From NCBI GenBank assembly GCA_023313575.1, contig JAJTTP010000015.1:434001-498000 (forward strand): 64,000 nucleotides of DNA, in the 5' to 3' direction. This DNA is from Eutypella sp. D-1 (Eukaryota; Ascomycota; Sordariomycetes; Xylariales; Diatrypaceae). Below the pieces are notes generated by a model. That model saw only the letters and a program-made list of their open reading frames with translations, did not search any database and was not told the origin of the DNA. The translations under genes were made by a program, and so were the position numbers. Position 1 is the stretch's first letter; every line of letters starts with the position of its first letter. This document shows, in pieces, positions 23,518 to 36,335 of the stretch.

Positions 23518-26500
23518 CTTTCCGCGGTATCCCTCCGGGCCATGTGCGAATCCCTCCAGTTCCTATTCCGGTACCGCGGCGTCGCGCTACTGGTCAATAC
23601 TGCCTATATGTCTTCAATTGGGGAATAGAGGGAGCTCGCGGGGCCCCATCCGGAGTTTAGACCATAAGAAGATAAATGGGAGGTGTAAGTAAGACCTGAG
23701 TTGCCGCCTTTTGGCTCAGGGGGGGCCGAAGTTCTTCGTTTGGCTATACAAGGTATCAACAGCATAGAAAAGGATCGAAGCGAAGTGGCATTAGGTACAT
23801 ATACAACATTAAAACAACTTAAATCGAAAAATAAGAAGAATGGACTGGTAAATTAGAATAGAATCAATTAGACGGGAGATTGGGGAAAAGAAAAAAAGAG
23901 GAAGGAAGAAAGGGAGGGAAAGGGATGGAGAGAGAAATGTAGGTGGTCTGAGGGCGAGGTAAAGAGGAGGCAGAAGGTTATGTTTAGTCGTGAAACCGGA
24001 GCCATACTAATGATACCAGGCTCGCTTGGTGATCTGGTAGTACATGAGGTCTGAGGATGAGGAGTAATACCTAATACATAGGACGTATTAGAAGGAAGAG
24101 AAGCCCGCCCTTACTTAGGAATTAAAAGAGGAGGAATGGGTGGTGTAACTGACCGTAGACAAAGGCACAATTGCTGCACACCATTGCAACCATAGGGTAA
24201 ATTCACCTTTTTGAGAGCTCAGCTGGACTACATACATAGTAATAGACTGAACTACTTGTAGACCGAGTTGTAGACCGAGCTGTAGACCAACTTCTAGATA
24301 TCTTCACTAGTAACTATTAGCTGCTAAATAATTACCTAGTACGGGGAGATAGCCCGAAACACTTGGGTAGGTGCTATATCTTGCATGCATTGGACCTTAA
24401 TATGACAGTCGGGCGTTTGAATACATAGCTACCATGTGGTTTCGAGTTTCATTCGTACTTGCATACATCAAGAGTTCATAAGATTTATAGATAACAGCAA
24501 GTATACAGAGTAAACAGGCATACGGAGTACGGCCTATTCCATTTGGGATACCATGATATGATATCTCCGGTAGTCTGCTTAATTTGCCCGTGTACAGAGT
24601 TTTTAAAATAGTGTGTCCAGCCTATGAAATTGTAGCATTTGGGGGCGGCACGCAAGGAACGCAACGCTTGTGGACTGTGTGTTTAGCGTGGCAATGCAGA
24701 TCAAGGCAGGCTGCAGATCGCACAGATACTAAAACACTTAGTATTATCCCGTATGCAGGGCTGGCTTGGCCGGCATCCTTGGAGGCATGGCATGTAGGCT
24801 GGCAACTGGCAGGCCCTCCGTCTGTTTTGCCATCCATCGAGGCACACCATCCAGCCATGCGGCGACCAAACGGAAGATCCTCCTGGTCGGGATTTTTTAT
24901 GTCTGGTCTGGCCTGTCTGGGCCCTTCACCCGTTCTTATTGGATCGGCTGCCTGTTTGCGAAACAACCACAGGCCAAGATATTCTTCTTCAATATGCAGT
25001 CTTATCAGCCACGATATGAGGGATAAGGGATGCGAATGCTACGGTACCAAACACTGGAAAACAAACAGAGTTCGGGGGTGGCGGGAAGTTTATTTTAAGA
25101 GGGGAGATGAGCAAACGGATTGGCGGAGCATCATTTGTCGCTGAACCCGAGGTGGAGGATCGCGAGGCTGCATGAATGAATCTATTCACTTTGGTACAGA
25201 ACAACTCGACTGATTGATAGCTGAGTACACTGATAGGGAGGGAAGTTAGCTGACCTGGAGTTCATTCAACCCATGGTCCACGTAGAAATTATGGGCATCG
25301 GTGTTACGCGACGGTGACGTGCGACGTAATGATTGAAGGACCCTTAATATGACAGGTTGACAGGGCGTTTTCTATGCAATTAACCTTATATGATAAGTTG
25401 TCAGAATGTTTGGGTGTCTTGGGTCCGAGCGTGAGGGAGAATGTTTAGTACGACCTACAGCCCTTACGTATCTACAGAAAATGTGAGACCCGGGGTCCCT
25501 GACACTGGACCCCCTTTCGGTCGTCGTTCGCTCGTTTTGGATCTGCCTGTGCATTAAGCCTTTCACATTTCGCGTCTCACATCTTCTCGCCAGCCATTCA
25601 TTGCTTTTCAAATTGTAACGACTATGTAGCCGATGACATCAACAGGGATGTCAATGGATGGCTAATTAATATAGGGAGACGAAAGCGAAGGGTGAGCAAA
25701 AGCAAAAGGACGAAACAAGCTCGGCTGCTGAGCCGGGGCCATGGGCTGGCCGGTTCATTTGGATCTAGGAAGAGATCTTAGGAGCGAGCGATCCCGGGGA
25801 AGATCAGCCGGCATCAGCCCTGTTTGAGGGCGAATTTATTGCCTACCAAGAACGACCAGGCTGTCAACTGCCAAGGCATACACACGGGATATCCATGGAT
25901 GGTTCGGGTCTCACCCGAGCTTTGCCTGGAAGCTCTGGGCAGGGCAGCAGGTTGCACTCTAATGGGTTGAAACATTCTTAGATGGTGGTTCTAAGTATGG
26001 CAAGATAGGCCTCGAAAGACACCGAAAACCTTATGGAGTTGGACAAGAGAAACCATTGCGCTCTGGAAATAGCTACGTATTACAACCCTGATGATAAAAT
26101 ATGATGAATATTGGGGGAAGAAAGTACTTACCTCTGATTCGCAAATACGAGAAGGTGAAACATGCCACAGCATGCAGCAGCATCTATGTAGGTGAACCTC
26201 TGGAATGTACAGAGCTTTTGGCAGGCATGTGTCATTTGCTCATAGATGGAAGGGCTTAATTCATCACAGCCTTGACTGAAGCCTTCCAAGATCAGCTTCC
26301 AGGGCACCAATACATATGACGAAGCTATGACGTATGAAGCTCTGATATAACATACAAGCAGTCTAGAAACCCTTCAAAGTGTAATACAGACATGTCTCGA
26401 AAGAACCGTGTCCATGCGAGAGGATAATGAAATATAACGAGCTTTAAATAATTCTGCTTAAGTATTAAACGTCCCCGGTTTCTGTCTTTCTCTTCTATAT

Positions 26501-27818
26501 CAACGAATAACTATGACCTAACTGCTGGGTTGAGAACTTATTACTCTATACTTGTTGGAGGGGTTCACTATAATTAGTCTAGTGTACAGTGGTTTATCGA
26601 GCTAGCCCATAGGGCCTTCTAGGACCCCCCATGGGTCCCTGTCGATCAGCGTGCCTGGTGATACTTTCCTAAAACGGGCTAGAGAGCCCCTCGACAACCA
26701 ATCATATTATGTAAATTCTCGATAGATCATGGATCCGTCCATTCTCTCGACATTTGGGAAGTCCGGCTGTAATCGCAGCCGGGACTGGTCGAAGACGCGG
26801 GGTGCCTGGAATTCCCCGAGTTCGGTAGTGGTATTTTGTTAAATTAATTCCATTTACTATAAGTATTCAAGTTAGTGAAGTGCTTCGTACAGACTTTACG
26901 ATACGAAGTATGGAGCAGCTAGGACGTGGCATGCATCGTGAAGTCTTCTTGCTATGAGGTATACTTTATAGGCGACAGCGCGGTATATACTTAAGTGTTC
27001 ATATGAATACTGATGAACACACTCATATTCCGCTGGGTAGATGATGTGTCGGGTTTTAGGAGATATGCATGGCTTGTGCGACCTTGGGAATGTTATTTGC
27101 ATGCCATCACAATATCAAAATGGGAAAGAGTTTTCCGGCAGGGCAGCTTTTGCCGAATAACATAGTTCTTGATGCTATAAGCGGTTTGTGTTCTCGAGGA
27201 AGTCCTGTCAGTCTTAAATCGGGTAGGCAGTGGTATGTTTTACTACACAGTGAGCCCATTGCTATTGCTCTCGGTCATTATCGAGTAATACGGCGAGTAT
27301 GGAATCGAGTTGAATGCACCTCCTTGACTGAAAACTGCCGCGGTGTAGTTGCCTGAGCTGGTTGGGGAAGCCATTACTACCTAATAATACGAATGGTTCT
27401 ACTTTCTATAGGAGGCCAGGGCGTTCGTCAAAGAGAAGCCGCAACTGGATGATGGATAAACACTCTCATAACACGGGGGAGTAGTAGACAGGCCGAAATT
27501 CTGCTGGCCATAAACATGGAAACCTGCCGTCCTTCATGGCAGGCTTCCTAAACACCAAACAAGCACTGGCGAAAGCCAACTTACTTGTATTTATTGGCTT
27601 CCTCATTTCATCGTCGCCGTGAATATACCTACGTAGAAATCTCTATATTCCAAGTCATTCATTCTTTTTCACCACTCCATCAGCATCAAGTCACTTGCAA
27701 ACCCCGCCACCCGCGCTAGCATACCCATCTCCTTTCTTTTTTTTTTTGCCGGATGCTTTCCAGATACCTTTAGAGAAGTTCCGATCAAGAGGCCAGCCCG
27801 GAAAAGTCATCGCATACC
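23518..27818. other. Gene-poor interval (4.3 kb)
   Basis: No gene is supported. The longest frame (24584-25144 on plus) overlaps an equally open minus frame and has no domain. The stretch 23860-23940 is A/G-rich. The 27660-27818 stretch is C/T-rich and looks like the leader of the next gene. Possible transposon remains near 26550-26850 could not be confirmed. Confidence 0.45.
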
Positions 27819-29229
27819 ATGCCTGACAGGAAGAACTCCGACGCGCAGCGCCGAGCCAAGGCCGAGGCTGAAGAGCGCGCCGCTTGGAGACGCGAGAGTA
27901 TCCTGGCGGAGCAGGCTGAGCTGGCTCGCGAGGCCGAGAGATGGCACCCGCAGCTGAAGTCACAGCCGGAGGCTTCTAGCGAGAACAAGCCGTCCTCCCC
28001 CGGAAAGCCTCAGACGGCTTTGTTCACGAGCGAGGCAGGTTCGTGACGTCCCCTCCGTGCTCATCGACTCTTGTCACAACTGACAATGTACATGGGTTTC
28101 AGCCGAATTACCGGAAGAGGCCTCCCCCGAATCACAGACGGCGATCAAGGCTTTCGAACAGATCATCGAGGTCGTGCAGGATGTACAGGAGCACATCCAC
28201 CCCGCTTCCGCGGAGAGCAGCTCTGCCGCGGCTGGCCGAGACCATGAGGCGCCCTCCCAAGAGGATCACGCACTCATCCAGGATGCCTTTGACCGTGTGG
28301 TGCGTATCATCGAGAACTCAAACCTCGGTTCCGCGCGTACTCAGGGTGCAGGTGATCAGCCCGAATCCTTTTTTGCGTCGACGAATTCTAGGGAAGAGGA
28401 TACTCGACATGGCTCGGTTACCTTTGCCGTCATGCGGGCCTTGAATTCCCTGAATAATGCCCTCCACCCCCCCGCACAGCAAGTTACAGAAGAGAACGAA
28501 GAACCGGAAAGTTCTCCAGAGTCTGCCACAACCGCCGCCACCGAGGCAGGCCCAGTTGGCTCCACGGAACCTGGTGGTGAGGCGGGTGTAGATTTGGGGG
28601 CCTCGAAGAAAGAGAAGGCAAAGAAGGCAAAGAAGGCAAAGGCGGAGGCTAAAGCCAAGGCGAAGGCCGAGAAAGACAAGGTCAAGACTCAGCGCGCAAC
28701 AAAAAAAACTGAGAAGATGATCCTTCACAATGAGAACAAGTACGCCAACAAGGAGATCAGGGCTCGGAAGAAGGAGGAGAAGTGGCGAGCGCGCAAGGAG
28801 GCAGAAGAGCAGAAGAAACTTAGCTTCCGTGAGGAGCGGCAAGAACACGGTAAGGCCGTCGGCGGCACCACAACCCTCAGTTATAGTGATCTCCCAAGCT
28901 TACCGACCTTAATAGCATCCGCTGCCGCTGCCGCCCCTGGCGACGGGGATGACGAAGCTGTCGCTGGCCCGTCTCAGCCCCAGCTGGGAGTTGGAGGTGA
29001 TGGCGCGAGCTCCCCAATGCCTCTCCGCGCGCGGGTTCGCAATCTGGCCGCCACTTCGCCACTCTATCCCCCGGCCGGGAAGACTCCTCCAGGTACTGTC
29101 TCCTTCCCCAGCAACAGCGCCAACTACAAATTTGCAAGCGGTATGACCTCGCCGGTCGACGAGGCCGCCGCTCGTAATGACTGGCTCATTCAGCGGGCGG
29201 GCCTCCAAGAACAGATGACTGCGTTATAA
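27819..29229 (+). CDS. Lys/Glu/Ala-rich coiled-coil protein of unknown function (448 aa)
   Basis: Two exons: 27819-28038 and 28103-29229, with a 64-bp GT-AG intron and consistent phase. The N-terminus is a charged helix (RRAKAEAEERAAWRRES). A more ordered helical segment follows around residues 80-150 (AIKAFEQIIEVVQDVQEHI and DAFDRVVRIIENSNL). Residues of about 240-325 form a strongly basic coiled coil with alternating Lys and Ala (KEKAKKAKKAKAEAKAK), then an Arg/Lys/Glu-rich helix. The tail is Pro/Ser/Ala-rich. It has no signal peptide or membrane segment. It is convergent with the UCH gene, 550 bp away. I do not recognise the family. Confidence 0.8.
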
Positions 29230-29779
29230 AGTAATCATCAGGGGTGACATGGATGCACAGGTGGTTTCATGAGCGGAACAGGGGCTGATAGGGTTGGATG
29301 GATGGATGGATGGGGCCAAGGAATGGCTCTGGCAACCCAAGTCAACATCACTGGGACGCGTACTCGAGTACTTGTTAGATTGTAATAACCCTTTATACCT
29401 CTCGCCCCTTTTTTGTATTTATTAATCACTTGCCGGCTTTTGATACCCAAGAGGGTGGAAAATAAGTGTTTGTGGCTATGGGACATACCCATGCTCATGC
29501 TTATGCTCTCTCGCTCTCTCTCTCTCTGCCTATCAATGCCGAAATTCTCTGCCCTGAGGCCAGGCTTTATACAGGTTTTCTTTCCTTATGTCTCATGTGT
29601 GCCCCGCTCATCTTGGATGTAAAAACGTAGCCTGCTTCGTGGGTCGTAAGAACTGCTTCCTTCCTTTGCCTCTTCTTTTTCTCTCCTAAAGTATACACCC
29701 CCACTCGTTCGTCCAAGTAATCCCAAGACCCAGCCTCGTGAACGGCGGGCAGCGCAATAACCCCCTCCCTCAAACCGCC
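29230..29779. other. 3' intergenic region between convergent genes
   Basis: Lies between the coiled-coil gene (+) and the UCH gene (-). It contains a GGAT tandem run near 29295-29313 and a TC dinucleotide run near 29508-29527. No gene is seen. Confidence 0.6.
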
Positions 29780-30695
29780 TCAGTCCAGCGCCCCGGCGAG
29801 CGCTACGCAGCTGAACCGGAGGTCCGCGCCCTCGCGCTCGAGGAACTTGAGGGGACCCCAGAGGAGGGCGCGCTCGCTGAGGACATCCTCACCAGCAGCA
29901 CCTCCTTTGCTGTCTCCCCCTCCGCTGCCAACGTCGAGCTTGCCCCGGGCGATGGGGCCCTTGCGGCGGCCGTCGAGCTCCCAGAGCGTGCCGTCGTCGG
30001 TGCGCACGAAACACACGTAGTGCAGGTCGACGTCGTCCTGGGCGTCGGGCGCTGCCGTCGCGTTGTGCGTCCCTGCTGCTGCTTCCTGGTGCGCCGCTGC
30101 GAGGTCTGGTGTTCGCTCTAGTAGTGCCGATCGCTCTGCTGGTCCCAGAGGTGTTGCTTCTTTGATTAATTTGTCGAGGGTTGAGTCCGGTTCTATTGTC
30201 GGATGTAACTATCGTAAGCGTGTGCGGGTGGGCAAAAGGCAGGTTGCATAGTTGGGTTGCAGAGAGAGAGAGAGAGAAGGCAGAATAAAACTCACGGATG
30301 AAACCCCGCGCGGGACCGTTACTAACGGCGTGCAGCAGGCCCATGAGGCCGCAGGCGTTACGGATGGTCTGGCGGAACCAGAGGACGGGCTCGTCGGGGC
30401 CGCGACCGTCGTACTCGGGAACGGCGGCGTCCTCGGCGAGCCGCTGGCTCTCGTAGGCGGCGCTGACGGGGAACACGAGCAAAAGCGCCAGCGCGGGCCG
30501 CGGCACGAATGCCAGCAGCTCCGGCTCCGTGATCGAGTACACGTCGTGCACCGCTAGCGAATCGCTCAGCCCCAGCCGCCGTACCAGCGACGTCATTACC
30601 TCCGGGTTTGCCTCTAGCGGGATGAACGCCGGCGTGTGGCCCTGTGGTAGGTCGGGGTTCGTCGTCGACGTCGGCGGCGGGGGCGGCACGGACAT
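29780..30695 (-). CDS. Ubiquitin carboxyl-terminal hydrolase, UCH/peptidase C12 family (270 aa)
   Basis: Two exons on minus: 30695-30296 and 30192-29780. This cysteine protease trims small adducts from the ubiquitin C-terminus and processes ubiquitin precursors (Yuh1/UCH-L3 type), in cytosol and nucleus. The full catalytic set is visible: oxyanion Gln109 and nucleophile Cys115 in FRQTIRNACGLMGLLHAV, His191 in DLHYVCFVR, and Asp207 in LWELDGRRKGPI. Start-proximal family blocks (FIPLEANPEVMTSLVRRLG, then VYSITEPELLAFVPRP) are also present. The crossover-loop region (about 147-187) is Ala-rich and somewhat long. A Gly/Ala insert follows the Asp block. The protein is a little longer than yeast Yuh1 but otherwise complete. 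The intron at I133/Q134 sits directly before the PDSTLDKLIKEA segment. Confidence 0.95.
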
Positions 30696-31857
30696 GTTTG
30701 CGGTTTTGTGAGGTCGACTAGGTTTGATTTTTTTGCTGTGTCGGTTCGGTTAGATTACGTGGGCGGGGTAGTCAAGGAATATCCCCCCACGGTTCGGTAT
30801 ATTCAACTTGTTCTCTTGATAAAAAATCTGGTGTTACTTGCAGAGGGGAGTTGTAAGCCGTAAAAGCTTTAGAGTACCTAGTCTCCGAACAGAAAAGACA
30901 AGAGGGTACCTAGAGCTACTGGACTAGGTAGCTTTTCTGGTACCTGGTAGGTATGCTATGCTACCTCTTAGTAACCTCCAGTAGAAGTAAGACTCACCCC
31001 CACTATGAGGCAGTATGAGGTATGACGCCACACAACCTGACAACCTTGGAAAGCACCCTTATGTGCTGGGTACTAAGGTACCTAGCAAGGCACTAGCGCG
31101 GGTCGCAACCGCTGTCACAAGGTTTATAATGATTCAGGGGTTGTGACTTTGCAGCAGCTCTACTGGCCTCTGATGAACACTTTTGGTTATCATTTAAATT
31201 GTATTATATCCATTATACATAAATCCATAAGAATAGGTGTTAAATTTGAAGGAGTATATGATGCTGTATTCTCTCAGTTCGTGCGGTCTAAAACGGGGCC
31301 CGGCTGCAACCGTCCTTCTTATAGTGTGACTGACAACTTCATCTGTCTGCGGAATACATATCATAGTATTACACAAGTATGAACATCTTACCTTATATAT
31401 CGAGGAGAGTAGCCCAGTTATTTTTGATGCTGTCAACGTTCTCTATAGACTCGGCCGGGCCAAGCGAACATAATGAACATGATGAGTATAGAGTATGTCC
31501 CAAACCACCGGTACCGAGGCCATCTGGTTGCTCTATGGCTGAAGGCATCCTCCTAGTCACCGTTACAGCATCTGACAGCCTGCATGTCTACGCGGAATCT
31601 CTAGCCCGTGGAACAGTTCGCCGGAAACCTGCATGATTTCCAGAGTTTGTTTGCTCTCAGTGTAGCGAGTCAGTTGTGTCTCCGAACCTGATCTAACTAT
31701 GTTACAGGATAATAAAACTTGCGGGGTCATCTATAAGAACGATCGTGCTTGTAGGTCTGAGTCAGTAGAATGGATGTATGTCTATGTGCTTATCTGCAAT
31801 ATTTTCGCTGTTTTTTAATATTCACTCGTAGATGTATCGACGACGTGGGAAGCCATA
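30696..31857. other. Intergenic region between UCH and glycoprotein gene 1
   Basis: Divergent promoters of UCH (-) and the first glycoprotein gene (+). GGTACC and CTAGGTA words are frequent at 30880-31085. A TATA-like box lies at 31732. No gene is supported. Confidence 0.55.
31732..31737 (+). promoter_or_regulatory. TATA-like box of glycoprotein gene 1
   Basis: TATAAG lies 126 bp before the ATG within the block TCTATAAGAACGATCGTGC. The same block, with two changes, lies 122 bp before the ATG of the tandem copy at 33699. Its retention in both copies while flanking DNA has diverged argues that it is functional. Confidence 0.55.
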
Positions 31858-32971
31858 ATGAATATCAGAGCCCAGATCACCCAGTCTCTTAGGCCAGTAG
31901 TTCGACAAGAGAATTCTGCTATCCCGCCAGTGTGTTATGATAGTTGCAGTAAGAATTCGACCTCTCCGCCCGCATTAGGATTTTGTTAAAGCCTTTGCTC
32001 AACTTCACTTAGCTGACAGTTTATTCTAGACAACGCTTACCTAGAATCACAAAGTGTCGGACAGACGCCTGAAATATGCAGCCCGGACTCAGATTTTCAA
32101 GAATACTACAGCAGCTGCAAAGATTGTCTCGCTGCTACCGGCTCCAATCCGGCAGCACTTGATGAATTTGGACAGGTCATTAATTATTGCAATTCTTTAA
32201 GGTCTTCGTCCACGACATCTGAGTCCTCTTCGGAAGAGGCTGCAGCGACTGCTGAAGGGACTACAGTGCCACCACCAGATGCGTTTCCGACTTCCTCGAC
32301 CCAGTCGCCTCTGCCTCATATCAACATCACCACCACTTACTTACAAACAACATCAACCAACGGTGTCGAGACAGCTTTTCCTTCCGTCATCACATTCGAG
32401 TCTTACGCACCTATCCCCGCGACTGCGACGGTTGAGATCACAGTATTGGGCCCTACAGGACCAAAGCTCTTGACGGTTCTCACCACATACCTTCCCCTGC
32501 CGTCTACATACAAACAGCAGGTTGACACAGTAACGAGCTCTAATAATGCTACTCCAGCTTGTATGTCCCCCCCCCCCCCAAGACGCTTCCTATCGTGAGT
32601 TGCTAATGGTTTTCCAAGCAACGAGCTCTCCCCCGCCGCCACCACCACCACCGTCACCTACCTCTTCGGGAAGTACAAGCCAGGCCTGGATTGCCGGTCC
32701 TGTCGTAGGATCTGTGGTAGGCGCGGCGATTCTGGTGCTCCTCGGCTTCCTCGTAGGGAAGCGGAGGCGCACAAGGGCTGCTGCACCCAGTCAAGATGCC
32801 GAGTCCTCGAACGAGATCAAGACCGAACCGCCTGTGACCGACCATCCGACAGAACTTCCTCTGAACATTCCACCCGCGGAACTGGCTTTAACTCACCCCC
32901 CGGTGGAACTTCCAACTGACGAAGCAATTGGCCATAGGGGTGGGGGCAGGCAAACTAGTTGGCATGGTTGA
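31858..32971 (+). CDS. Cys-rich single-pass membrane glycoprotein, tandem copy 1 (324 aa)
   Basis: Three exons: 31858-31948, 32030-32560 and 32619-32971. The N-terminal domain has six cysteines in the pattern CYDSCNNAYLESQSVGQTP, C, C-x2-C, C (about residues 26-86), a pattern I associate with an expanded ascomycete surface-protein family. A Ser/Thr-rich stalk, probably O-glycosylated, follows. Next comes a beta-like Thr/Val segment (INITTTYLQTTSTNGVETAF), a Pro-rich neck, one membrane helix (AWIAGPVVGSVVGAAILVLL) and a basic stop-transfer sequence (GKRRRTR). A short Pro/Glu/Leu-rich cytoplasmic tail ends the protein. No classical signal peptide is visible at the N-terminus, so either the family uses a non-standard route or a 5' exon is missing. 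Intron 2 contains 13 consecutive C directly after its donor. Function unknown; wall sensing or adhesion is a guess. Confidence 0.85.
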
Positions 32972-33820
32972 TGAAGCTGTATAGGCATACCCTCGAATAC
33001 AGAATAAAACAAACCCCATTATCTCCCCATTCTTCTCATGTGCGATCTATACCGACACGTCGTCCAGGACGAAAACGAGCGTGCGGTCCTAGAAGCCCAC
33101 CCATATTCGCAGTGTAACGAAGCCGTCACCACTGGGTCTTGATTTTATGTAACAGAAGATGTAGAAGGGATGATTACTTAGATCGATCGCTGACTAGCTA
33201 AAAGCAAGACTATCTAGATAGGCGTGACCCTATTCCCCTCATATATTCCATGGGCTGTCACCAAAAAGGGGTGGTGGGCAAGGTATCGTGAGGTCTTGGC
33301 GACCTATCGCCACGTGAGTCTTCTCAAGCGTCTATAACATGCAGCCGGAATCGGAGCGGACGCAGATCTCAGAAACTACGATGATACCCTTTGCCCCTAC
33401 AAGAAGCTCCTTATTTGACTATCGCTCAAGGGCACCATTATTGGTTAAATGCCGAAGTACGTGGTTCTTGATACGTCTATGGATCATCTCAATACTACCA
33501 TCAATACTATATACCTTCCCAACCAGCCTATCGCTAAGAGTTTACCTACATTTATTGCTGATGTTGCTGCGAGCCTGCTTCTGGCCACTAGAATATGATT
33601 GGCTTACTTATAATGACTTGAGTTGGGTGTAACCTGTCAAGTGGCCTAGGCTGCTGGTGGGTTACCTTCTATGCTGCAGCGACATTTGTGGGCTTGTCTA
33701 TAAGAATGATGGTGCCGTGGTTAGAAACCGGTAGGCTGAACGGAAAATATTTTTCATGAAATTCATTCTTGTCTTTCTGAGGATATACCGGCAAAAGAAT
33801 CACTAACATTTGAAGTTACC
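32972..33820. other. Spacer between the tandem glycoprotein genes
   Basis: The 3' flank of copy 1 and the promoter of copy 2. The only clear similarity to the upstream region of copy 1 is the TATA block at 33697-33715. I see no gene. Confidence 0.6.
33699..33704 (+). promoter_or_regulatory. TATA-like box of glycoprotein gene 2
   Basis: TATAAG in TCTATAAGAATGATGGTGC, 122 bp before the ATG. It matches the box at 31732 in sequence and spacing. Confidence 0.55.
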
Positions 33821-34843
33821 ATGAACATCTGGACCCAGGTCATCCGATCTTTCAAACTGGTTTCTAGACAAGATGACAGTCCTAAAATTGCGGAACCATG
33901 TTACGGTATATGCAGTAAGATTCAGGGCTTTCTGTTTACGTGAAGTTACTTTATCAGTTAACCTATAAATACAGATAATGCCTACATAGAAGCACAGCAC
34001 GTCGGGAAGACGCCGTTACTGTGCCGAGACGGGTCAGCCTTTCGAGACTTCTACGATAGTTGCAATGATTGTATTCATAGTACGGCTGGCAATTCCACTA
34101 TTGAAACTCTTAAGGAATTTGGAGACATCATCCAGTATTGTGATTCACTACCCGCCTCTTCAACGCCCTCGGCGGCATCGTCTTCTCAATCATCCTTGCC
34201 TCACATCACCGTCACTACAACTTTCTTTCAACAGACATCGGTCAATGGTGTCGCAACAGTTTTGCCGTCGGTCGTCACGTTGGAGTCTTTCCCGCCCATT
34301 CCCTCAATTGCAACTATCGAGATCTCAGTATTAGATAGTACAGGAGGAACAACGCTCCAGGCGGTTCTCACTACCTTGGTTCCCCTGCCTGTCACGTACA
34401 TACAACATCCCTCAACAACGCAAGCTATCGCGACAACAGAACATAGTGGTATACCAACTTGTATGTCTTTGAATTCGTCTAGATGTCTCCCCATAAGATG
34501 TTAATCCTGTTCCAAAGCAACAAATCCTCCCCCGTCGCCGCCGTCACCTACGTCTTCGGGTACGACGAGTAAAGCTTGGATCGCAGGTCCTGTTATAGGA
34601 TCAGTAGCAGCAACGGCGATTCTACTCATCCTCGGTTTCGTCGTACGGAAGAAAAGGCGAGCAAGGACAAGGCCTCGTGAAGACACCGAGTCGCCTAACG
34701 GGACCAAGGCCGAATTACATGCGACTTACCCACCAACGGAGCTTCCTTTGAATAATTCAGCCATAGAACTGCCTGTAACCTACCCCCCTATGGAACTCCC
34801 AACTAATGAGGCAAATGAGTATACGGGGAGGCAGACCAGGTAG
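33821..34843 (+). CDS. Cys-rich single-pass membrane glycoprotein, tandem copy 2 (301 aa)
   Basis: Three exons: 33821-33914, 33975-34460 and 34518-34843. Both introns fall at the same places and phases as in copy 1, so the pair arose by tandem duplication. The N-terminal six-Cys domain is kept (CYGICNNAYIEAQHVGKTP, then C, C-x2-C, C). The stalk is shorter. The Thr/Val segment (ITVTTTFFQQTSVNGVATVL), the Pro-rich neck, the membrane helix (AWIAGPVIGSVAATAILLIL) and the basic RKKRRARTR anchor are all present. The cytoplasmic tail repeats a TYPPTELPLN/TYPPMELPTN motif also recognisable in copy 1. The first 20 residues again lack a typical signal peptide. Many substitutions separate the copies, so the duplication is not recent. 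No stop or frameshift is seen; both look functional. Confidence 0.85.
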
Positions 34844-36335
34844 CAACACTAATGAGGCTAGGCATACGCATGAAGTGGGAGCTATATTTGATGCCTTGAA
34901 ACGGACGTTTGCTTATATAACTGTATTTCATGCCATAACTCGTGTCATAGGTCATAGTCTAAAGGAAGATCGATTTGACATTGAGATTTGCTGAACCCAC
35001 TCTACTGCCATTATTCGGCACCCAACAAGCCCTTTCAGGACTGCCGAGATGCATCCATGGCAAAAGAAGCCTAATAGTAGCCATACCACCAAATAGCGTT
35101 ATGCCAAATATAACACCCATTTCAACATCATGCCTATATCCCATGCCGTAATTACTTAACCAGTTGCCGATGTAGCTGTGCTTCTGTTCCCGCCACCCTT
35201 ACTCCCGCCCCCGCTCCCAGCGTTCGGATCAAATATGGGTGTGGGAAACATCACTGCTGCCGTATCTGGAATGGGCCTACATCGTGGGGGCCAGCACCGA
35301 GTGTAACGCACCCCACAAAGAGCGGATAGAACAGCTGCAGCTGCATCTCCCCTCTTTTCGCCAGCGATCTCGGCTATATCACCTTCCGGGGAAGAACATC
35401 CGTGTCTGCAGTGCAGCAGTCCATTTACACGCTTCTTCCAGTCATCGTCCTGGGTCTATGTCATCTGTTGGGGGCATGGGGTAGGATTCGAGGAAATTCA
35501 TAGACATCATTTTCTCCTTGGATAGAAAATGACGAAAATGGTCGAGTGTTGGGATTGCCTGGGCTGATAGGATAAACGATCTCATAAATATACGAAGTTA
35601 TATAGATACGTACTGCCCTTAAGTGTCATAGTGGTGTTAATCGAGAACTACACCTTATTGACATCTTCGCAGTCCTTGCTAACGTAAGCGCCATCGGAGA
35701 CGCTAAAGCCATCATCGATAGATTCGGGGCCCATGACCAGTTCGTAAGTATCATTTGACGAGCTCATAGACCTGCCTACCATGGGATGCGTCAGGTAGGC
35801 CCAAGGTTGATGCTTGGGAATACCCAGTCGTGGTGGTGGGTGAATTGGCTAACCCGTTGAACAATACCAGATCTTGACTTCGTATGAACCTCTGTAAGTC
35901 TACATGTAACTGATAGTTAATCCAGGTTAGTATTCACTTTGTTCCTAGATATATAATCTTTTTAGAATGTGAGTTCTCCTTTTGTCCATTGCCAATTAGT
36001 CAAAGTGGCTATTCAAGAGAAGTGGTATTGAGGACCCGGCTGTTGTTTCGGCCAAATCACTATTTACTTCGTACAGCAATAATCCACCACCAATACTACT
36101 AGGTGACTGATAGCAGTCATGTGGAAGGTCGCGGGTGCGACCGTTGGACTAAGTAGTCAGAGCATGTGAACGTTTGCTATCGCGATATCCTACCAACGAA
36201 CTTGAAGATCCCTATTGGAATGGTATACACGACATGACATAGGCAGGCGTCGCTTCTGCAGACAATCAAAAGGAGAGTCAGGCTGTTTCCGGTAAGTTGA
36301 CGGGACAAACTTTGTCTTTCTATTTGCTTTCATAA
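34844..36335. other. Intergenic region (1.5 kb)
   Basis: No gene could be built. The stretch 35180-35485 is richer in GC and coding-like words, but no frame gives a recognisable domain; it may be a gene relic. The right end is the 3' flank of the Zn2Cys6 regulator. Confidence 0.45.

Noticed and set aside
24584..25144. 186-codon plus frame
   Set aside because: The opposite strand is open over much of the same region, there is no domain, and the sequence is built from GGCTGGC-like repeats.
26553..26860. Possible solo LTR beginning TGTTGGAGGGG
   Set aside because: I could not find a matching CCAACA end or a target duplication, so the resemblance is not enough.
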